DNA of 64,000 nucleotides from Thermocaproicibacter sp036260805. GTDB lineage: Bacteria > Bacillota > Clostridia > Oscillospirales > Acutalibacteraceae. Positions 16,468 to 25,021 of the stretch are shown one piece after another. The first letter of the stretch is position 1. Each line of letters begins with the position of its first letter. The notes under the pieces are model-generated. The model had not been told where the DNA came from, searched no databases, and worked only from the letters and a program-made list of their open reading frames with translations. The position numbers and the translations under genes were made by a program. The DNA is taken from NCBI GenBank assembly GCA_036260805.1, contig DATALZ010000015.1, positions 1-64,000 on the forward strand, given 5' to 3'.

Positions 16468-17388
16468 CTACTTTTTTGCAGAGCTCGCTGAGCTTGAAGA
16501 AGTCGCTCCATACTGTGGGTCAAAATATGCTTTGTTCGTGCTGGAAACTACAGTCATATTCAATGTGCCCCTTTCCGTGTTTTTAATGTTGTTCTTTAAA
16601 ATATTTTTAGCGAAATTCAATTTGTAATCCAGATCAGTTGGCATCCCAAGATTAATTGTGATTCGTCCGTCATAGAGAACCAGAATTTTCGCCGACTGTG
16701 TAAAGTCAACGGAAGTTATGTTTGAAAAGCCATTCTTCTTCAAAGAACTCATAACATTTTTTACCAGGCTGTCTGTGTCGGCATTGCTAAACTCAACTGA
16801 AGACCCCACCTGTGCTTTTTTAATTGTAAGCCCCTTCAGTTCCGTACAATCTTTCGGTATCCCGTTTACAAACTCAAGCGCAGTACCGTTCTCGCCGATT
16901 ATAACATATTTTCCTTCAAACTTCGCTGCACCCCAAATGGATTCCTCTTTGACGCTGATTTCAATTTCAGCCGGGAATTTGCGGTTTACATTCACGGTTC
17001 CGAGATAAGGCAGCTCCTGTTTGATTTTTTGGGAGGCCTGTCCGGTCTTCACAAGAAACAGGTTGTCCCCCATTTTTACGCCGCTGGCGTCGATAATCTG
17101 CTGTTGGGAGTACCTCGAAGTGCCGGTAACATAAACGTTGGATATTTTAAACAACACGGTCAGAGAAAGAACGGCGGCAGCCGATAACACCAGCAAAAAC
17201 AGGAACAGGTAGAAGACAACAAGTACATGGCGGCGATGTTTTCTTCTCTGCTCCGCACGATGCTGTGCAGCGGCTGCAAAATCAACATCCTGCGAACCGG
17301 CTGCACGTGAAACGGGACGGTACTCGCCGCTTCTGCGGTCATAAGCACGCGGCGGGTCCCTCCTGCTGCCTTTTACTTCCTTTTGCAT
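16468..17388 (-). CDS. ftsQ: Cell division protein FtsQ/DivIB
   Basis: 306 residues. A basic cytoplasmic N-terminus of ~50 residues, one transmembrane helix (VFYLFLFLLVLSAAAVLSLTV), then an extracellular POTRA domain (ISNVYVTGTSRYSQQQIID) and FtsQ beta domain. It forms a complex with FtsL and FtsB-like proteins and regulates septal peptidoglycan synthesis. The C-terminus ends in a Ser/Ala-rich tail. ATG with GGAGG 6 nt upstream; 22 nt after murA. Confidence 0.93.
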   Translation of the reverse strand: MQKEVKGSRRDPPRAYDRRSGEYRPVSRAAGSQDVDFAAAAQHRAEQRRKHRRHVLVVFYLFLFLLVLSAAAVLSLTVLFKISNVYVTGTSRYSQQQIIDASGVKMGDNLFLVKTGQASQKIKQELPYLGTVNVNRKFPAEIEISVKEESIWGAAKFEGKYVIIGENGTALEFVNGIPKDCTELKGLTIKKAQVGSSVEFSNADTDSLVKNVMSSLKKNGFSNITSVDFTQSAKILVLYDGRITINLGMPTDLDYKLNFAKNILKNNIKNTERGTLNMTVVSSTNKAYFDPQYGATSSSSASSAKK

Positions 17389-17410
17389 GATGTTCCTCCA
17401 ATCCGTGTGG

Positions 17411-18664
17411 TTAGATTCTCACGATATCTGCTCCAAGCCGAGCCAGATTGCTTTCGATTTTTTCATATCCGCGGTCTAAGTGATGCAGGCCGCTGATTTC
17501 TGTTACACCCTGTGCCGCAAGGCCGGCAACTACAAGCGCTGCCCCGCCCCGAAGGTCAGTTGCTTCCACTGGAGCGCCGGAAAGGCTTTCTACGCCTTCA
17601 ACAATCGCAACACGGCCCTCTACTTTAATGTTAGCGCCAAGACGAAGCAGTTCGCCAACGTGTTTATAACGGCTCTCAAAAATATTTTCCACAAAAATAC
17701 TGGTTCCTTCCGCCAGCGCAGCCATTGCCATAATCGGAGCCTGCGCATCGGTGGGGAATCCGGGGTACGGCATGGTTCTAACATTCTTCAGGCGCTTCAG
17801 CCGGTACGGCGCTGTGATTCGCATTTTGCTGCCTTCCGTATCCAGCCGGCATCCGCTTTCTTCCAGAATGGGGATGATTGGTTCCAGATGTTTTGGAATA
17901 ATGCGGCTGACCGTCAGGACACTCCCGGTCGCTGCGGCTGCCGCAAGATATGTTGCCGCGGCAATCCGGTCCGGAATTACATCATGTTCACAGCCTGTAA
18001 GGCTTTTTACACCTTCAATCAGGATTGTGCTTTCGCCTGCGCCGTGAATTTTTGCTCCGCAGGAATTTAAAAAATCCGCCAAATCGCAGATTTCAGGTTC
18101 TCTTGCTGCATTATTTATGATAGTTGCACCCTTTGCAAGCACCGCGGCGATTAGAATATTTTCCGTTGCGCCCACACTAGGGAACGAAAGCGAAATTATG
18201 GCACCGGACAGCCCGTTTGGCACTGAACAGTTCAGACAACCGTGGTCTTCGTCGATGACGACGCCCATTTTGCGCAGTGATGACAGATGAAGGTCAATTG
18301 GACGCGGGCCAAGCTCACATCCGCCCGGAAACGAGAGAACTGCTTTGCCCATTCGGCTGACGATTGCCCCCAGAAAAATAATGGAAGAGCGCATTTCGCG
18401 CATAAGGTTATCCGGGATGTCAAAATGATCCGCCGAAGCCGGGTCAATACAAACGGCCCCTTCCAAGCTTTCCACTTTGCAGCCAAGGTAGCGCAGAATT
18501 CGTATGGACGTGTCCACATCCGACAATGACGGGCAGTTATGTAGAATGCATTTCCCGCCGCAGACCAAAGACGCCGCCATAAGCGGCAATGTGCTGTTTT
18601 TTGCGCCATGTATCTGGATTTCACCCTGTAACTTCCTTGCTCCGTGTATCAGCAGCCTTGACAT
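17411..18664 (-). CDS. murA: UDP-N-acetylglucosamine 1-carboxyvinyltransferase
   Basis: 417-residue EPSP-synthase-like enzyme that transfers enolpyruvate from PEP to UDP-GlcNAc, the first committed step of peptidoglycan precursor synthesis. The substrate-binding KN pair lies in IHGAKNSTLPLMAA, and the catalytic cysteine in FPGGCELGPRPID (Cys116), so fosfomycin sensitivity is expected from the family. The ATG at 18664 has GGGGGTG 5 nt upstream; a longer frame to 18712 is rejected. Within the cluster between murG and ftsQ. Confidence 0.96.
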   Translation of the reverse strand: MSRLLIHGARKLQGEIQIHGAKNSTLPLMAASLVCGGKCILHNCPSLSDVDTSIRILRYLGCKVESLEGAVCIDPASADHFDIPDNLMREMRSSIIFLGAIVSRMGKAVLSFPGGCELGPRPIDLHLSSLRKMGVVIDEDHGCLNCSVPNGLSGAIISLSFPSVGATENILIAAVLAKGATIINNAAREPEICDLADFLNSCGAKIHGAGESTILIEGVKSLTGCEHDVIPDRIAAATYLAAAAATGSVLTVSRIIPKHLEPIIPILEESGCRLDTEGSKMRITAPYRLKRLKNVRTMPYPGFPTDAQAPIMAMAALAEGTSIFVENIFESRYKHVGELLRLGANIKVEGRVAIVEGVESLSGAPVEATDLRGGAALVVAGLAAQGVTEISGLHHLDRGYEKIESNLARLGADIVRI

Positions 18665-18728
18665 AGCAACACCCCCACACATTCTGATACCATAGTATGC
18701 GGTTGGGGGCATTGCGGTTACGGCATGA

Positions 18729-19853
18729 TTATCGGCGCTCAGCCAATACTTCTTTCATGATCTTAAAGATTCTTTCATTTGCATCCAGAATAGCCATTTT
18801 GCGGGCATTTTCAGCAAGCTTCAGAATGGTATCCGGCTTGGAAAACAGTTCGTTCACTTTCCTGCACAATTCCTGCCCTGTTAAATCTTTTTCCTCTATA
18901 ATTTCAGCGGCACCCCGGTTTACAAGTGCCATTGCGTTATGGTATTGGTGATTTTCCGCCACATTCGGCGACGGAATCAGGATTGACGCTTTGCCCTGCG
19001 CCTGCAGTTCGCTCAGAGTGATCGCTCCGGCACGGCAGATCACCAAATCCGCTGCCGCTAAACAATCCGGCATGTCGTTGATATATTCACGAACGTCAAG
19101 TTCCTTATGGTCGGCAAGGTTCACGCCCTTTTCTTTGAGCAAATCCGGAAACCATTTTCCCCATTGGCCATAGCCGTGAATATGCTGGAATTTTCCGCTC
19201 TTTGCGCTTTCCGCCAGCAGATCGGCAGCCGCCTCGTTGATTTTTCTCGCTCCCAGGCTTCCGCCAAAGGAAAGAATCAACGGGCGGGCGTCAAGGCCGA
19301 GTTTTTTTCTGGCCTCTTCTTTTTTGGCGCGGATTACTTCCTGCCGTACCGGATTTCCCGTTAAAACACACCGCGCATTCGGAGAAAGATATTTCTGTGC
19401 GTCGGAAACCGCCAGCATCGTTCTGTCGGCGTTCTTGGAAAGCATCTTATTCGTAACGCCGGGAAATGCATTCTGTTCATGAATCAGAGAAGGAATTCCC
19501 AGTTTTATTGCTTCGCGGATGACCGGACCGGCGACATAACCGCCCGTACCAATGCAAATATCCGGTGAAAATTCACGGATAATCCGGCGCGCCTCATGGC
19601 TTGCCGTAAAAACATGGACAGCCGCAGCCGCGTTTCTTTTGACGTTTTTCAAGCTGATTTTCCGCTGAAAACCCGAAACCGTAATGCTTTTAAAATCGAA
19701 GCCCGCAGCCGGAACAAGACGTTCCTCCATGCCGCCTTTCGCACCGATATATAAAATCTGTACACCGGGCTCATGCTCGCGCAGATATCCCGCAACTGCC
19801 AAAGCGGGGTTGATATGTCCAGCGGTTCCGCCGCCGGCGAATAATACTTTCAT
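18729..19853 (-). CDS. murG: Lipid II synthase MurG
   Basis: 374-residue GT-B glycosyltransferase that adds GlcNAc to lipid I at the inner face of the membrane. G loops are visible at the N-terminus (FAGGGTAGHINPALAVA) and in GTGGYVAGPVIREA. The C-terminal UDP-GlcNAc site includes SFGGSLGARKINE, ICRAGAITLSEL and the downstream PSPNVAENHQYHNA. Full length. 17 nt after ftsW. Confidence 0.96.
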   Translation of the reverse strand: MKVLFAGGGTAGHINPALAVAGYLREHEPGVQILYIGAKGGMEERLVPAAGFDFKSITVSGFQRKISLKNVKRNAAAAVHVFTASHEARRIIREFSPDICIGTGGYVAGPVIREAIKLGIPSLIHEQNAFPGVTNKMLSKNADRTMLAVSDAQKYLSPNARCVLTGNPVRQEVIRAKKEEARKKLGLDARPLILSFGGSLGARKINEAAADLLAESAKSGKFQHIHGYGQWGKWFPDLLKEKGVNLADHKELDVREYINDMPDCLAAADLVICRAGAITLSELQAQGKASILIPSPNVAENHQYHNAMALVNRGAAEIIEEKDLTGQELCRKVNELFSKPDTILKLAENARKMAILDANERIFKIMKEVLAERR

Positions 19854-19870
19854 TGCTCCATGACTCCTGT

Positions 19871-21106
19871 TTATGTTTTTTCTACGGATGACGTTCGCGA
19901 AATTGACAGCACGACACCCATTTCAGCTAACAAAATAACAAGCGATGTTCCGCCGTAACTGAAGAACGGCAGGCTGATTCCGGTATTCGGAATTGTATTG
20001 GTAACAACGGCGATGTTCAAAATCACCTGAAGCCCGACCTGAAGAACCAGCCCAATCCCGAGCAGCATCCCGAATTTATCCTTTGCGCGCAAAGAAATGC
20101 TGATTCCGCGCCAGACAAGCATGGCGAACAAAATAATTATAATCAAAGCGCCGATGAATCCGAGTTCTTCGCAGACAATTGCAAAAATAAAGTCATTCTG
20201 CGGTTCCGGTAAATAAAGGTACTTTTGCCGCGACTGCCCAAGCCCAAGGCCAAGCAGTCCACCTGAACCGATTGCATACAGCGATTGCCGCGTCTGCCAG
20301 GTTTTTTCAATCAGTTCCTGACTTGCGTTGGTAAACGGGTCAAGCCAGCCGATAATGCGGGTATTTGCATAGCTTAATTTATGTGAAAAGCCTACAAGGT
20401 AAACCATACCCGCGCCGATTAACCCGAACGCCGCCCCAAACCAGCGAAGCTTTACTCCGCCGATGAACAGCATAACACCGCCAAGTATAATAATGATAAC
20501 TGTTGCCGAAACATGAGGCTCTATCAGCAAAAGCCCTGCTGTAGCGCCTAATATCAGCAAATATGGAAGGACACCGTATAGAAATGTATCCATACGGCTA
20601 AAGTTCAGCGATATTAAATGTGAGAAGATTAATACGATTGCAAACTTCGCAATTTCAGACGGCTGGAACTGCCCGAGCGGTCCAAGGGAAATCCACCGGT
20701 GAACATCATTGATAGCGGGCAGAAAGCGCACCAAAACCAACAGCATAAATGAAAACAGAAGGATCGGAATTGCAAATTTATGCAGATGATGATAGTCAAA
20801 ATATGAAACGGCTATCATTACAATAATACCGAGTACGGCAAAACCGGCCTGTCTTTTAATAAAATAATAGCTGTCACCAAAATGGTAGGATGCATAGGCG
20901 TAGCTTGCCGAAAACATCATAATCAGCCCGATCACGACAAGTACCAGAATCAAAAATAAAAACGGAAGATCCATACCGGCGCGGATGGAAAACAAACGGA
21001 ACTTTTTCCGGATCTTCCCGCCGGAATGTTCCTGCCCTGTGCTCTTGCGCGGAGCTCCGCCCTTGCGGACAGATGCAGGGTTTCCTGCTGTGGGCGATTT
21101 CGTCAT
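19871..21106 (-). CDS. ftsW: SEDS glycosyltransferase FtsW/SpoVE
   Basis: 411 residues with about ten transmembrane helices after a ~45-residue basic cytoplasmic tail. SEDS-family hallmarks are VNDVHRWISLGPLGQFQPSE-like text around residue 150 and PNTGISLPFFSYGGTS near the C-terminus. It polymerises lipid II with a class B PBP partner; two such PBPs are encoded a few genes upstream. The ATG at 21106 has AAGGAG at 9-nt spacing; the ATG at 21127 has none. FtsW and the sporulation paralogue SpoVE cannot be told apart from the sequence alone. Confidence 0.94.
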   Translation of the reverse strand: MTKSPTAGNPASVRKGGAPRKSTGQEHSGGKIRKKFRLFSIRAGMDLPFLFLILVLVVIGLIMMFSASYAYASYHFGDSYYFIKRQAGFAVLGIIVMIAVSYFDYHHLHKFAIPILLFSFMLLVLVRFLPAINDVHRWISLGPLGQFQPSEIAKFAIVLIFSHLISLNFSRMDTFLYGVLPYLLILGATAGLLLIEPHVSATVIIIILGGVMLFIGGVKLRWFGAAFGLIGAGMVYLVGFSHKLSYANTRIIGWLDPFTNASQELIEKTWQTRQSLYAIGSGGLLGLGLGQSRQKYLYLPEPQNDFIFAIVCEELGFIGALIIIILFAMLVWRGISISLRAKDKFGMLLGIGLVLQVGLQVILNIAVVTNTIPNTGISLPFFSYGGTSLVILLAEMGVVLSISRTSSVEKT

Positions 21107-21185
21107 GTTTTTCGTCTCCTTCTGCATACGGCATGTATCATTAAATCACAGATTCTCCGCCAAATCTGTCAGAATTTGCAATTTC

Positions 21186-22193
21186 TTAAAGTCCGAAAAC
21201 GACCAGAACTACAGCTGCTGCGCCGAAAAGCATCGTCACGAAGCTGAACACCGCACAGATTTTCACTTCACTCCACCCGCACAGTTCAAAATGATGATGA
21301 ATTGGACTCATCTTGAAAAGTCTTTTGCCGTGCGTTGCCTTAAAATAGGTGACCTGAAGCACAACGGAAAGGATTTCACAAATATAGATAATACCCACTA
21401 AAACAATCAAAAGCGGAACATTCAGCGCAAAGCCGAGAGCGCAGACAATGCCGCCAAGGAAAAGCGAGCCGGTATCTCCCATAAAAACTTTCGCAGGGTT
21501 AAAGTTCCATATGAGGAATCCTAAACATCCTCCGGCAACCGCCGCGGCGAAAATTCCCACGGGAACCAGCTGCATGAATCCGGCCATTACAAGAAAAGCA
21601 ATGGATGCAAAGAAGGTTACGGATGCGTTCAAACCGTCGATCCCGTCGGTAAAGTTCACAGCATTAACCATGCCGACAATACCGAGGAGCGAAACTACCC
21701 AGTACCAGATTCCCCAGTCGACTCCGCCGAAAAACGGTACGAGCATTTTACTGCTACATCCCGCTCTGTACAGAGAGTACAGGTAAGCACCGGCGACCAA
21801 AAACTGAAGAATCAGTTTCTGCCGCACATTAAGCCCCAAATTGCGCTTCTTAATTACTTTGATATAGTCGTCGATAAAGCCAATGAATCCAAATCCCAGG
21901 GCCATCAGCAGGCCTCCGGCAATTTTCGTGATCATGGACATCACGAAAGGATCCTTCCCGGAAAATTTAAAATAAAGCGGAACGCAGACCGCGGTTGCCA
22001 AGATGATACCGATAATGAACAGAAAGCCGCCCATTGTCGGGGTACCGTTCTTCTTCCGGTGCCACTTTGGACCTTCATCGCGAATTGTCTGCCCAAAATT
22101 GATTTTATGAAGGTATGGCACAAGCCATTTTCCAATCAGTGCGGTGGCACCAAAAGAAATAATCGCCGCTGCTGCAGTCCAAACTGAATTCAT
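21186..22193 (-). CDS. mraY: Phospho-MurNAc-pentapeptide transferase MraY
   Basis: 335 residues, about ten transmembrane segments; makes lipid I from UDP-MurNAc-pentapeptide and undecaprenyl phosphate. Conserved stretches are KKNGTPTMGG near the N-terminus, the GFIDDYIKV aspartates, NFTDGIDGLNAS, and the HHHFELCGWSE histidine cluster near the C-terminus. The ATG at 22193 (MNSVWTAAAA) is preferred over an extension to 22247, which would overlap the upstream gene; the AGGTGG site is somewhat distant (11 nt). Confidence 0.95.
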   Translation of the reverse strand: MNSVWTAAAAIISFGATALIGKWLVPYLHKINFGQTIRDEGPKWHRKKNGTPTMGGFLFIIGIILATAVCVPLYFKFSGKDPFVMSMITKIAGGLLMALGFGFIGFIDDYIKVIKKRNLGLNVRQKLILQFLVAGAYLYSLYRAGCSSKMLVPFFGGVDWGIWYWVVSLLGIVGMVNAVNFTDGIDGLNASVTFFASIAFLVMAGFMQLVPVGIFAAAVAGGCLGFLIWNFNPAKVFMGDTGSLFLGGIVCALGFALNVPLLIVLVGIIYICEILSVVLQVTYFKATHGKRLFKMSPIHHHFELCGWSEVKICAVFSFVTMLFGAAAVVLVVFGL

Positions 22194-22240
22194 ACTATGT
22201 TCTTCCACCTTTGCAAATTTGCTGTTCTCTGTATATCTTT

Positions 22241-22750
22241 CTACCAACCATATTGATCCATACTGTTGAGCGCCTCTAAAACAGCCGCGAAAGGAATCCC
22301 GGCAGCAATTGCGGCGGCCGCGGCGGCCAGTGCTACAGGAACCGCTGTTTTGTCTTTCGTTTTTAAACGGACACGTCCTATAATCCCTACACCGACGATT
22401 TCAAAGGCAGTGGTTCCGTCCTGAGCAGTGCGGATATTTCTTGCGGTAAAGTCTGCCCCGTCTCTTTCTGTGGAATAGGTAATTATATCACGAAAATCCG
22501 AGAAAATCGACAGTTTTGCCAAAGAATACTCTGTTACACATACGGAAAAATTCTGAGGATTTGAAAACTCACCGGGTTCCGATGCCAATAGCACCGATGT
22601 CTTTGTATCAAGCTTCATCGCCTCGTCTGCTGAAACAATCACGAATAAATTTCTTTTGCATAGGCTTAGAATCTGCTTAAGAACAAAGGACTCCCTCACA
22701 GCGCCATTCGACACGGCAATTACTTTCCCGTTTGAGTTGATACCCGACAT
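22241..22750 (-). CDS. Mur-ligase-like protein lacking the P-loop and C-terminal domain
   Basis: 169 residues, with AGAGGCGG 4 nt before its ATG. It occupies the murE/murF position between the PBP genes and mraY. The second half (ITYSTERDGADFTARNIR, then FEIVGVGIIGRVRLKTKDK and PVALAAAAAAIAAGIPFAAV) resembles the end of the central domain of MurE/MurF. The N-terminus GKVIAVSNGAVRESFVLKQ looks like the start of that domain, but the ATP-binding GTxGKT is replaced by SNGAVRES. The catalytic middle and the whole glutamate-ligase C-terminal domain are missing, so ligase activity is very unlikely. Spacing to both neighbours is short (28 and 47 nt) and the frame is open. It may be a degenerate relic or a repurposed UDP-MurNAc-peptide-binding or scaffold protein. 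The homology call is by eye. Confidence 0.6.
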   Translation of the reverse strand: MSGINSNGKVIAVSNGAVRESFVLKQILSLCKRNLFVIVSADEAMKLDTKTSVLLASEPGEFSNPQNFSVCVTEYSLAKLSIFSDFRDIITYSTERDGADFTARNIRTAQDGTTAFEIVGVGIIGRVRLKTKDKTAVPVALAAAAAAIAAGIPFAAVLEALNSMDQYGW

Positions 22751-22778
22751 TGAACCGCCTCTTTTCCATACAGCTTCT

Positions 22779-24986
22779 CTATGCTACCTGGTTCTTCTCC
22801 GAAAATGTCACCGTAACGACTGTTCCGGGGGCAACCTTTGTATTCGGAGCAATATCCTGTGAGCTCGATACGGCACTGGAACTTGTCAGCGCCGCCCCGG
22901 TAATACTGATGTTTACTCCGGCATCGGCCGCCTTCTGGTTCGCTGCCGCAAGCGACAGCTTTGCGAGATCCGGCACCGTAACCGTCTGTGCAGAGCTCTT
23001 TTCATCGGTGAACAACACGATTGTTCCGCTTTTTGGAATACTCTTTCCCGGCTCGGGAACCTGAGAAACCACTTTGCTTCCCTCACCGTAAATTTTTGCA
23101 GTCAGGCCGTCTTTGGCGGCAGTATTTTTCGCATCCGCAATCGTTTTGCCGACTAAATCAGGAGCCTTGCCGTCGAGTTTTGCCAGCTCTTTGTCGTTGT
23201 ATTTCGGCTCGATTCCAAGATACGGCAGCACTTGCGTCATGGTTGCAAGGAACGTCGGGCCCGCAACCGGGCTTCCGTAGTAACCGTTCGGCCCGTGTGG
23301 TTCATCGTAGAAAACCAGCATTGCTACCTGTGGGTTATCCGCGGGTGCAAAACCGCAGTAGGATGCAATATATTCCTGACTTGTCTTGATTTCCGTTTTT
23401 TCGGAGGTCCCTGTTTTGCCGGCAACACGATAACCGGCTATGTAACCGCTTTTTGCCGTCCCGATTGTGGCATCCTGCTGCAGGATGGCGCACATACGCT
23501 GGGATGTCTTATTGGATATAACCTGTCTTTTTGCAGATGTGCTTGTTGTTTTTACAAGATTGCCGTTGCTGTCAACAATCTGGGATACAATATGCGGCTG
23601 CACCAAATATCCGCCGTTTGCCACGGCACACACGGCCGTTATCATCTGAATCGGAGTAATCTTATTTGTCTGACCGAAGGACGCGACCGCAAGGTCAAGA
23701 GCGCTCATCTGGTTCGCCTTATAGTAGAGGCTGCGTGATTCACCCGGAAGATCAATTCCTGTTTTATTGGCGAAACCAAACCCGTCGAAATATTTGTAAA
23801 ACAGATTTGCACCTAGTCTTTGCCCCACCTGCATGAAAACAACGTTGCTTGAGTTGTAAATGCCTTCGGCAAATGTCAAGTGCCCGAACCTTGAAGTCCA
23901 GTCATGGACTTTGACTCCGCTTATGGTAAGGTACGGCGGGCAGTTAAACTGCGTGTTTTCAGAGACAAGATTCTCTTCCATTGCCGCGACTCCGGTAATC
24001 ATCTTAAACACGGAACCCGGGTAATATGTATCGCTGATACTTTTATTTCGCCATTGTTCCTGCAAAGCTTTCTGCTGTTCTTCCTTCTTTTTGGCAGGGT
24101 CTGTAATCTTTTCAATCGCCGCCGCTTTCACCGTATCCGCAATCTTAAACGGACTGTTTGGGTCAAAATCACCTTTAACAGCCATACCGAGAATTGCGCC
24201 TGTCTTTACGTTCATCACGATCGCGCAGCCGCGGTTCTGGACATTGTTGTTTGCCAAACCTTCCTCCAGATACTTTTCCACATAATGCTGTACAACCTCA
24301 TCGATTGTCAGAACGAGGCTGTTGCCATCCTGTGCGGGAACTTCCTGCTCATATTGAAAGTTCATATCCGTTCCAACAGCGTTCTTTGCCGTTACGAGAC
24401 GTCCAGCGGTACCCGTCAGCTCACTGTCATACTGTGCTTCCACACCCGCAAGGCCCTGGCTGTCCGTCCCGGTAAAGCCGAGTACGGTCGCGGCGAAATT
24501 TCCATATGGATAATACCTTCTGTAATTCTCAATTAGTCGAATCCCATTCGTAATTTTATTATCCGTCTTAAACTTCAGGATTTCATCACGGACGTCAGAT
24601 TCCACTTTGCTGGAGATTTTATCGTAATAAGTTTTTTTCTTGCTTTCGGTAACCAATTTTTCCTTACTGATCCCCAGAATTTTCGAAAGTCCGCCGGCGA
24701 TTGTCTCGCGGTTGCTATCCGTAATGAAAGCCGGCTCCAGAATCACGTCCCAGACAGTAGCACTTTTGGCAAGTTCCTTCATATTACAGTCATAAATGGT
24801 ACCGCGTTTTGCGGTGAGCGTTGTATCCTTCAGCTGCTGGTCCGTTGCACGCATCTGCAGACTGGAACCATCGATCAGCTGCAGTTTTACAAGGCTGAAA
24901 ATTACCGCGCCGAACCCTACCGATACAAGCAGGACAAGGATAAACACCGTACGGTGCCACATCCGAATCGTCGTACCCTTTGCCAT
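22779..24986 (-). CDS. Class B PBP with PASTA domains (PBP2B/SpoVD type), copy 2
   Basis: 735-residue transpeptidase that cross-links peptidoglycan. Short cytoplasmic N-terminus, one TM helix (VFILVLLVSVGFGAVIFSLV), a dimerisation domain (~55-220), then the transpeptidase with SVFK (Ser325-Lys328), an SSN motif (~380) and KTG (~525), and two PASTA domains (607-671 and ~679-732). The ATG at 24986 follows TTGGAGGAACTT. It is the downstream member of a tandem pair and the same length as its neighbour. In Bacillus the corresponding pair is pbpB (vegetative division) and spoVD (spore cortex), but similarity here is too high to assign the two roles. Confidence 0.93.
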   Translation of the reverse strand: MAKGTTIRMWHRTVFILVLLVSVGFGAVIFSLVKLQLIDGSSLQMRATDQQLKDTTLTAKRGTIYDCNMKELAKSATVWDVILEPAFITDSNRETIAGGLSKILGISKEKLVTESKKKTYYDKISSKVESDVRDEILKFKTDNKITNGIRLIENYRRYYPYGNFAATVLGFTGTDSQGLAGVEAQYDSELTGTAGRLVTAKNAVGTDMNFQYEQEVPAQDGNSLVLTIDEVVQHYVEKYLEEGLANNNVQNRGCAIVMNVKTGAILGMAVKGDFDPNSPFKIADTVKAAAIEKITDPAKKKEEQQKALQEQWRNKSISDTYYPGSVFKMITGVAAMEENLVSENTQFNCPPYLTISGVKVHDWTSRFGHLTFAEGIYNSSNVVFMQVGQRLGANLFYKYFDGFGFANKTGIDLPGESRSLYYKANQMSALDLAVASFGQTNKITPIQMITAVCAVANGGYLVQPHIVSQIVDSNGNLVKTTSTSAKRQVISNKTSQRMCAILQQDATIGTAKSGYIAGYRVAGKTGTSEKTEIKTSQEYIASYCGFAPADNPQVAMLVFYDEPHGPNGYYGSPVAGPTFLATMTQVLPYLGIEPKYNDKELAKLDGKAPDLVGKTIADAKNTAAKDGLTAKIYGEGSKVVSQVPEPGKSIPKSGTIVLFTDEKSSAQTVTVPDLAKLSLAAANQKAADAGVNISITGAALTSSSAVSSSQDIAPNTKVAPGTVVTVTFSEKNQVA

Positions 24987-25021
24987 AAGTTCCTCCAATA
25001 GCTGCAAATGATTCCGCTTCT

